A stretch of DNA of 39,848 nucleotides, taken from IMG/VR virus record IMGVR_UViG_3300044522_000425, positions 1-39,848 of that record, one strand, 5' to 3'. This DNA comes from a virus. Of the stretch, positions 34,561 through 39,848 are shown in pieces (position 1 is the stretch's first letter; each line of letters opens with the position of its first letter). The notes beneath the pieces are model-generated. The model searched no databases and was not told the origin of the DNA. It was given only the letters and a program-made list of their open reading frames with translations. A program made the position numbers and the translations under genes.

Positions 34561-37500
34561 TTAAGTGCTCCTCTCTCTGCCGAACCCGATCGCCTGATAG
34601 TCGAAAGTCCGACTGATCGCAGTTCCTGCGCTGTTGCGGAATGTAACATCGAACCCGGTCCGCGTCTTGCCCGAAATCGTGTAGTAATCGCCCGTTGCCA
34701 TATCCTGCGCGGCAATCGTAACAGATCGCAGCTCGCGAAACCACGGGGAGAAGGCAACCGCGTAAGTCGCTGCCCCAGAGACCAAGTCGTTTCCGTAGTC
34801 GACGCGATCCGGCATGTCGATCACGGCCGTGAGCGCACTGATCGTTGGCGAGATGGTCGTGTAGTTGCTCGTCAGAACCGCGCGGAATTTCAGATGCCGC
34901 GCGGTGTAGTCACCGACCACAAATCGCCGCCACCCCTGATAGACAGGCGTCGCGCTGTCGACGATCGAGTAGTTCACTTGCAGTTCAACCGAGACCTCGT
35001 CGCCGGTGTCGTCTCCTGCGAGATCCGAAAGACCTGCGAGCGTGAGCCATCCGGCCATCGTCGAGAGCCCGCCTGTCGTTGAGACCACTGCGTCGACGAT
35101 CACGCGCGAGGTGTAGACCTCGCTGAGGTCAGTCTCTCCGAACTCGTAGAGACCGACGCTTGGATACCCGGTCGCGGCGGTGAACCCGATGATCGGCACC
35201 GACGCGAGCGTCGTCCAGCTGGCCATGAAGTTTTGGCTGCTGAGTTGAATGATCGATCCATTGCGATCGACGTCGGTCTTCGTCCCTGTCCAGAGGGGCT
35301 CCTCGGTGATCGTCGAGACGACATTCTGCGCGGCCGGATCTTCAAGCGAGGCGTTTGTAAAGCTCGCGGCCACTGAGCGGTTGCCGAGGATGTCGAGCGC
35401 CTTGATTGCGTATGATCCCGAGCGGCTCGGCACGGTGAAAGAGCGCGCCTCCCGCGGGAGCGCGTCCGAGAGCACCGTCATTGAGATCCAAGATGTATTA
35501 TTCTGGTCCGCAGAGTAGCGGATCTCGTAGCCTATCACGTCAACGGCGATCGACGGGTAAGTCCACTCAACGTAGGTATGATCCCCGATGGTGTTGAGCG
35601 AGAAAGTGTCGACCTGCGGAGGTTTGGCAGTCGCGCCGATGACCGTGTGATTTGATATCTCGGCGAATGCGCTCGTCGTTGCCTCGTCCGGGCCGATCGC
35701 GCGCACGCCGATGTCGTAGTTGATACCGCTCTCGACGGGGAAGATCTGGATGTAGGGGCTGTCAACCGCGCTATAGGGCATATAGCTGAATGGGTCGCTC
35801 GACCCTGATCTGCGGAATCTTGCCTGAAAGAAGGAGGTCCGGGTGACCGTGCCGTCGCTCGTCTTGGCGGTCTTGCCTGGCTGAACGTATAGGAAAATCG
35901 ATGGGACGACCGCGCCGCTCGATGTGACCTGCAGCGCGAGCTCGTCGGAGATGACCTGAGAGATGGTCGGGATCGGCGGGCCTATGAACGACGCGGAAAC
36001 CGGCGCGGATAGCGCGGTCGTGTATGCCGGGATGGTGATCGCCGAGTTGTAGATCTCGGGAGAGTATGGAACGCAAGTAACCGCGGCGCCGAGGTCGTCG
36101 AGGTATTCGATCCCCGCGATTAGAACCTGCAAGCTCTCAAGGTTCTGCTCTCCGAACTGATACAAGGCGCCGGCGACGATCTGGTTACCGTTGTTGACGA
36201 CTATGGTGTTGCTGGTCACAGTCGTCGCGACTGCTGCCACTGTGCGGACGAGCGTTGCTCCGGTCGTCGGAATGCGGGTCCGCAACGTGTAGACCTTGCC
36301 CGCCTCGCGTGTCACAGGCTCATCAAGAACGATTGTTGCCGCCGCACGAGAGACGACGCGCCCAGACATCTGACCAATGCCAGGGACGTCATGCGTGAGC
36401 CTGCACAGGTCTCCGCGCATCGCGACGATATGCTCGACATCGATCTCAAAGGTGAATATCTCCGGTCGTAGGCGCGCCGCCGCGATATAGTGCCGGCCGA
36501 GCTTGTAGACGTTGTCCGGGTCTGTCTGCCCGGGGAGATCGATGACCTGAAAGGTCGTTGCGTTTTCGGCGTTGAATCCGTCGTCATAGATGACGCGCTC
36601 GTCCTCTCGATAGTCCGAAAACTTGTTGAAGAACCGGATCCGGAGCGCGTCCGGGATCTCGTTGTAGAGGATCCGACCGGCGAAGTTGCGGGTGTTGCGC
36701 GGAGTGAAGTGCTGGACGACGGTCGAGCGCGGCTGTTCAATTACGACGGTCCACTTGTCGTCCACGTAAGCTGGGCTGGCCTTGCCCGCGTTAGCGACGT
36801 CTTGCAGTAGATCACGGACCGAGAGCTGGAAGTCGATCACTTGGTCGAATGCAAGCCCGTTCGTCCCGCAGAAGGTAAACCACGCGCCCAGCGCTGCATC
36901 GTTGATATTCGCGGCCGCGACCGGCTTCTTGTTCGGCGCGCCATTGAGGACGTAGCGGAAAATAGCTGCTGGGTTCGATGTCGCGCTGGTCGTCGCCGTC
37001 GTCCAAGCAGATCCGGTCCATGTCGGGATTTTCAACGAGACGAGCGCGTTGAGCTGGTCGACGATCCCGTTGAGCTGATCGGTCGCCTTGATGCGGAATG
37101 CGCTTTTCGCAATCCCAGGGAGGAGAACTGGCTGCGTGCTAGTGTTGAATGATCGCAGGTCAGACCAGTCGGCGCGGTCGTAGATCCGGTCGTTCGTGAG
37201 GTTCTGCTCCGCGGCAAAGCGCCGGATCTGCACCTCGTATTGCCCCGATGTGAGCGCGGTCTGACGCTGCGAGACGCGCTTCACTTGAGCGGTGTCGTCG
37301 CTGTAGGTCTCGTCAAACCATGCGGTCCAAGATCCGGCGCCGACAAGCCGATATTCCCCGACAATGCGCGCCGATGCGTTGACCCGCTTCCCTTTGCTAT
37401 TGCTCTCGAAGAGACCGGTCGCAAAGGTGATCGTGATCCCGATCTCGGTCGTGTTGAGCGCTGTCGTGCGAGAGACAAAGCTGGTCGTGAGCCGGATCGA

Positions 37501-38256
37501 GAGGTCATCCTGCGAGACGTCGCCTGGGTAGAGCCCGAGCGTCGAGGCGCTGCCATTGAAATCGTGCTCAACATCGACGTCGGTGAAGTCCTCAATCGGC
37601 GTGTTTCCGATCTTGATCTGAGAGACGTCGACCGGCCCATAGCCCCAGACCAGCACGAAGCGCAGGAATTGATCGTTCCCGACGATCTCGGTGTAGGGTG
37701 CCGCGCCGTAAGGCGGCACCATGCGATGCGTCCCGAGGACGACCGGCACGGTCTGGTAAGGCGCCAGACCGTTGCGCGCTGCGCTGATCGAATAGCTCGC
37801 GCTCTCGGCGCGGTTCTGCACCGGACGCGGCCCGAACAACGCAGAGGCGGCATAGGTGACCGCCATCGCGATTGCTGCACCCGCCACTGAGGCGGCAAAG
37901 CTACCAGCCACAAGAGCCGGGAAAAGCGCCGTTGTGATCGTCGGAGCGGCGGCCGTGGCAAGGATCGAGATGATCGAGACCGGATCCTGCGGGATGACAC
38001 GCAGATAGACCGACGCGCCCGACTTTGGGCGAACCCTCGACCAGATCTTTGGATCGATGTAGTCTCCGCCAAGGAATGCGCTGATGTGATCGCGATCAAG
38101 CTCGTTGGGGACCATAGCCGCAATTAAATCCGCAAGCGTGCCCACCGCCGCGACCCGGACGATCAGGCGATCCCCTTGCGCAAATGGGTTCAGAACGAGC
38201 GTGACCTCAATGTATTCGGCGAGCGCGCTCTCGGTATATGGGGTGAGATCATTCAA
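34561..38256 (-). CDS. Tail tip protein J-like (central fibre, host specificity)
   Basis: 1231 residues starting MNDLTPYTESALAEYIEVTL. Residues 1-90 are a small ubiquitin-like domain; about 95-142 a hydrophobic Ala-rich segment (ISILATAAAPTITTALFPAL, then AGAAIAMAVTYAASALFG); from about 160 the gpJ-type body with ARNGLAPYQTVPVVLGTHRM, 'VWGYGPVDVSQIKIGNTPIE', and later YNEIPDALRIRFFNKFSDYR. The C-terminal third has Fibronectin-III-like modules. It forms the tail tip and connects fibres to the tape-measure end. Overlap with NlpC by eight bases. Confidence 0.92.
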   Translation of the reverse strand: MNDLTPYTESALAEYIEVTLVLNPFAQGDRLIVRVAAVGTLADLIAAMVPNELDRDHISAFLGGDYIDPKIWSRVRPKSGASVYLRVIPQDPVSIISILATAAAPTITTALFPALVAGSFAASVAGAAIAMAVTYAASALFGPRPVQNRAESASYSISAARNGLAPYQTVPVVLGTHRMVPPYGAAPYTEIVGNDQFLRFVLVWGYGPVDVSQIKIGNTPIEDFTDVDVEHDFNGSASTLGLYPGDVSQDDLSIRLTTSFVSRTTALNTTEIGITITFATGLFESNSKGKRVNASARIVGEYRLVGAGSWTAWFDETYSDDTAQVKRVSQRQTALTSGQYEVQIRRFAAEQNLTNDRIYDRADWSDLRSFNTSTQPVLLPGIAKSAFRIKATDQLNGIVDQLNALVSLKIPTWTGSAWTTATTSATSNPAAIFRYVLNGAPNKKPVAAANINDAALGAWFTFCGTNGLAFDQVIDFQLSVRDLLQDVANAGKASPAYVDDKWTVVIEQPRSTVVQHFTPRNTRNFAGRILYNEIPDALRIRFFNKFSDYREDERVIYDDGFNAENATTFQVIDLPGQTDPDNVYKLGRHYIAAARLRPEIFTFEIDVEHIVAMRGDLCRLTHDVPGIGQMSGRVVSRAAATIVLDEPVTREAGKVYTLRTRIPTTGATLVRTVAAVATTVTSNTIVVNNGNQIVAGALYQFGEQNLESLQVLIAGIEYLDDLGAAVTCVPYSPEIYNSAITIPAYTTALSAPVSASFIGPPIPTISQVISDELALQVTSSGAVVPSIFLYVQPGKTAKTSDGTVTRTSFFQARFRRSGSSDPFSYMPYSAVDSPYIQIFPVESGINYDIGVRAIGPDEATTSAFAEISNHTVIGATAKPPQVDTFSLNTIGDHTYVEWTYPSIAVDVIGYEIRYSADQNNTSWISMTVLSDALPREARSFTVPSRSGSYAIKALDILGNRSVAASFTNASLEDPAAQNVVSTITEEPLWTGTKTDVDRNGSIIQLSSQNFMASWTTLASVPIIGFTAATGYPSVGLYEFGETDLSEVYTSRVIVDAVVSTTGGLSTMAGWLTLAGLSDLAGDDTGDEVSVELQVNYSIVDSATPVYQGWRRFVVGDYTARHLKFRAVLTSNYTTISPTISALTAVIDMPDRVDYGNDLVSGAATYAVAFSPWFRELRSVTIAAQDMATGDYYTISGKTRTGFDVTFRNSAGTAISRTFDYQAIGFGRERST

Positions 38257-38686
38257 GGCGATATGCTCCGATCACGCGCTGCAGGAAACGGTTGTCCCCA
38301 TCATAGCGCGAAACGCACGAGCCGACGACCTCTTCCGCGTGGAGTACGAATCCGGGCTCGGTTATGACCCCGCAATGCGTCGGCCGGCGCTTACCGCGGT
38401 GCATTCCCCACATGTGCAGGACGTCTCCGGAGCGCGCCTCCTTGATCGGGATTGATACGCCGGTCGAGGCGAAGTCGGCCACGGTCTCCGCGCCGCCCTC
38501 AATCTGCGTCTCCATCTCGTTGTGACGCGGAAGCCTGATCCCGAAGACCTCGCTATAGACCATGCAGACAAGCCCCCAGCAGGACGCGCCCTCGCGGGTT
38601 GACCCGTTCCAAGCAAAAGGGATGCCGACGTAGTTGTTCCACCAGTTAGAAGATGCCGGGGAACGTGGATGGCGAGAAGGTTGCAC
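38249..38686 (-). CDS. NlpC/P60 peptidase of the tail tip (gpK-like)
   Basis: Starts at GTG 38686, overlapping the DUF1833 gene by 41 bases; no better start is near. 145 residues: SNWWNNYVGIPFAWNGSTRE, GASCWGLVCMVYSEVFGI with catalytic Cys36, RRPTHCGVITEPGFVLHAEE with His104 and possibly His115. This is the Cys-His-His set of NlpC/P60 peptidases. In siphophage tails such peptidases help penetrate peptidoglycan or assemble the tip. Order (DUF1833, NlpC, J) is standard for lambda-type tails. Confidence 0.9.
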   Translation of the reverse strand: MQPSRHPRSPASSNWWNNYVGIPFAWNGSTREGASCWGLVCMVYSEVFGIRLPRHNEMETQIEGGAETVADFASTGVSIPIKEARSGDVLHMWGMHRGKRRPTHCGVITEPGFVLHAEEVVGSCVSRYDGDNRFLQRVIGAYRLE

Positions 38687-39122
38687 TTGGGAATGGCTCC
38701 GTGAGGAAGTTGTCGATCGTGAGGTCGATGTCCATTGCGCTTGCGTTATAGCCGACCGACGCGGCCACCAAGCCCGAAATGCTCTGCAGGATCACGGTCG
38801 GATCGCTCGCTTCGATGACCTTAAGCGAGAAGGAGACGCGCTCGCGCTGTCCGGCAAGCGTCCGCAGGATGTTGAGCTCGCTTGTGACGTGCGAGAGCGT
38901 GAGCCGTGCCCGCACTTGCAGTTCTGGATCGTCGGGCGGGAGAGTAACCGAGAACGGAAACGCGAGATAGGTGTTGGCGCCGGAGACGATGTTCTCGGTG
39001 TTGTTGACGAGGTAGAACGTCCCGATCCCGCTGTGCGAGATTTCGAGCAGCACCAAGAATACGTTGGTCGTCGTCTGCGAGTTGACGGCTGTGATGACCG
39101 ATGTGGGGAGCGTGCGCGGCAT
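38646..39122 (-). CDS. Distal tail protein (DUF1833)
   Basis: ATG 39122 overlaps the previous TAA as TAATG. 158 residues: MPRTLPTSVITAVNSQTTTN, FLVLLEISHSGIGTFYLVNN, TENIVSGANTYLAFPFSVTL, then PPDDPELQVRARLTLSHVTS. The 'l....it.....i.lvn...di.s.g..y.a.pf...lP.d......' pattern is DUF1833, a minor tail protein between tape measure and NlpC genes. Beta-rich ring component of the tip. Confidence 0.85.
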   Translation of the reverse strand: MPRTLPTSVITAVNSQTTTNVFLVLLEISHSGIGTFYLVNNTENIVSGANTYLAFPFSVTLPPDDPELQVRARLTLSHVTSELNILRTLAGQRERVSFSLKVIEASDPTVILQSISGLVAASVGYNASAMDIDLTIDNFLTEPFPSATFSPSTFPGIF

Positions 39123-39487
39123 TAGGGCAGCACCTCTAGCATGAGGTCCAGTCGCCACTGGACCGTCGTTGCAGTGTCTCCTCCTGCAACGCCAGAGCAT
39201 GACGGCGCCTGCACAAAGCGCGCCGAGACGATCGAGAAGTCGATGGGGTCGATGAAGTCGAACTCGTCCGTCCCCTCTGACAGCGTCGTCTTGTAGAAGG
39301 TCTCGAAAGTTGCGCGCTCGGATCCGGTCAAGAGCATAGAGCCAGACAAGAAGCGCGATGTCGCGGTGAACCTCTTGCGCTGCTTGTAGGGTCCGGTCTC
39401 GGTCTGCGACCGGATGAAGCCCTGCTGCCGGGTGTCCTGAACGCCGACCTCGAAGTATTGCGGAAGTGAAACCGGCCAGACTGCCAT
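39122..39487 (-). CDS. Minor tail protein (121 aa)
   Basis: ATG 39487. MAVWPVSLPQYFEVGVQDTR; then SQTETGPYKQRKRFTATSRF, LLTGSERATFETFYKTTLSE, GTDEFDFIDPIDFSIVSARF. The 'WP.slPq....g.........rt..e.Gp.k.R.r.t' start and 'l...e...f..f....l..G...F.w.dP' signature are typical of the small distal-tail protein placed after the tape measure. It probably forms a ring at the tail tip. Confidence 0.85.
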   Translation of the reverse strand: MAVWPVSLPQYFEVGVQDTRQQGFIRSQTETGPYKQRKRFTATSRFLSGSMLLTGSERATFETFYKTTLSEGTDEFDFIDPIDFSIVSARFVQAPSCSGVAGGDTATTVQWRLDLMLEVLP

Positions 39488-39490
39488 CGC

Positions 39491-39848
39491 TTAACCTCTC
39501 TGCTGCAAGCGGTTGCCGAGCCCGAACGTCGTCCGGATCGCTCGGTAGGTCGGCCCGCCGGAGGTGATGTCCTGCGCTATGGCGCGCCCGATTTCGACGA
39601 CGATGTTGCCGGCGCTGTCGGTTGAGGATGTCGCCTCCTGCCCGCTGTAGTTGTTGATCGTGATGTTCGGCGCGCTGTTGCCGTTCGCTGCGACCACGCC
39701 GAGCTTGCCGTCAGATCCCCGGGAGAGCGGCATGATCGCCTCCGGACCGGCTTCGCCCATGAGCCCGGTCCCGTTGGCGAACGGGAAGATCGTCGGACCA
39801 GAGACGACCCCGCCCTTGGCAAACGGCACGAACCCGCTTGGTCCGAAG
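39491..39848 (-). CDS. Tail tape measure protein, C-terminal part (continues across the join)
   Basis: Open to base 39848, stop TAA-proximal at 39491. Starts in the shared repeat (FGPSGFVPFAKGGVVSGP) and continues LMGEAGPEAIMPLSRGSDGK, then INNYSGQEATSSTDSAGN and IGRAIAQDITSGGPTYRAIR, ending LQQRG. Frame is in phase with the gene at 1-2089 when the repeats are merged (2211 bases). After the merge this is the last 119 residues of a 736-residue protein. Confidence 0.9.
   Translation of the reverse strand, partial: FGPSGFVPFAKGGVVSGPTIFPFANGTGLMGEAGPEAIMPLSRGSDGKLGVVAANGNSAPNITINNYSGQEATSSTDSAGNIVVEIGRAIAQDITSGGPTYRAIRTTFGLGNRLQQRG
39725..39848 (+). repeat. 124-bp direct repeat shared with the left end (right copy)
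   Basis: Identical to 113-236. Ends exactly at the contig end. This copy is continuous with the complete tape-measure C-terminus and the distal tail genes, so the circle closes here. Confidence 0.9.

Noticed and set aside
113-39848. The 124-bp repeat as a natural direct terminal repeat
   Set aside because: The left copy is not at the contig end, the flanks diverge, and the repeat lies in the middle of a gene. An assembly join fits better.

Overview
The window is almost certainly one complete genome of a tailed phage with a long non-contractile tail (siphovirus), opened inside its tape-measure gene. The two contig ends carry the same 124 bp in the same orientation (113-236 and 39725-39848). 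Joining them (2089 down to 237, then 39848 down to 39491) keeps the tape-measure frame open and gives a 736-residue protein. The unique circle would be about 39.6 kb. Bases 1-112 are a second, diverged version of the tape-measure C-terminus and are best read as a strain-variant tail of the assembly. The high GC content, the GapR-type protein (23231-23470), the GcrA-like small HTH protein and the general gene style point to an alphaproteobacterial host, most likely Rhodobacterales. That host assignment is inference.

Layout. Minus strand, 17066 down to 1 and on through 39848 to 31285, holds the late genes in transcription order: small and large terminase, portal, a MuF head protein fused to an HExxH metallopeptidase domain with a 53-residue gene behind it, a virion protein, XkdF-type protease, scaffold, decoration protein, major capsid, connectors, tail terminator and tail tube. 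A lower-GC cassette with a fibre-like protein follows, then tail-assembly chaperones with a programmed -1 frameshift, tape measure, distal tail proteins, an NlpC/P60 peptidase, a J-like tail tip, the main tail fibre and a lysis cassette (membrane protein, M15 endolysin, HNH nuclease, holin, overlapping spanin pair). Minus strand 25718-17142 is a replication, recombination and modification operon: ERF, SSB, GapR-like, HNH-like, RusA, GcrA-like, DUF1376 protein, a loader-like protein, Dam-type methylase and a PAPS-reductase-like protein.

A small Cro/YdaS-like repressor (26122-26316) lies divergent from a plus-strand early operon (26426-31282) of about fifteen small genes. These include a pentapeptide-repeat protein, a small C5-methylase-like protein and a Lar-like zinc-ribbon protein. 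The divergent promoters overlap two GGAAA-N3-TTTCC-like palindromes 21 bp apart. I found no integrase, excisionase, partition genes, DNA polymerase, tRNA or CRISPR. The genome therefore has a regulatory switch without recognisable lysogeny machinery, and it must borrow the host replisome.

The observations I rate highest are: (i) the MuF-metallopeptidase fusion with a candidate immunity gene; (ii) a complete -1 frameshift signal in the tail-chaperone pair; (iii) an M15 endolysin with a perfect EF-hand loop beside its zinc site; (iv) recurring gene-junction sequences (GTGCARGCATGA) that serve as C-terminus, ribosome site and start codon at once; (v) the diverged tape-measure ends.
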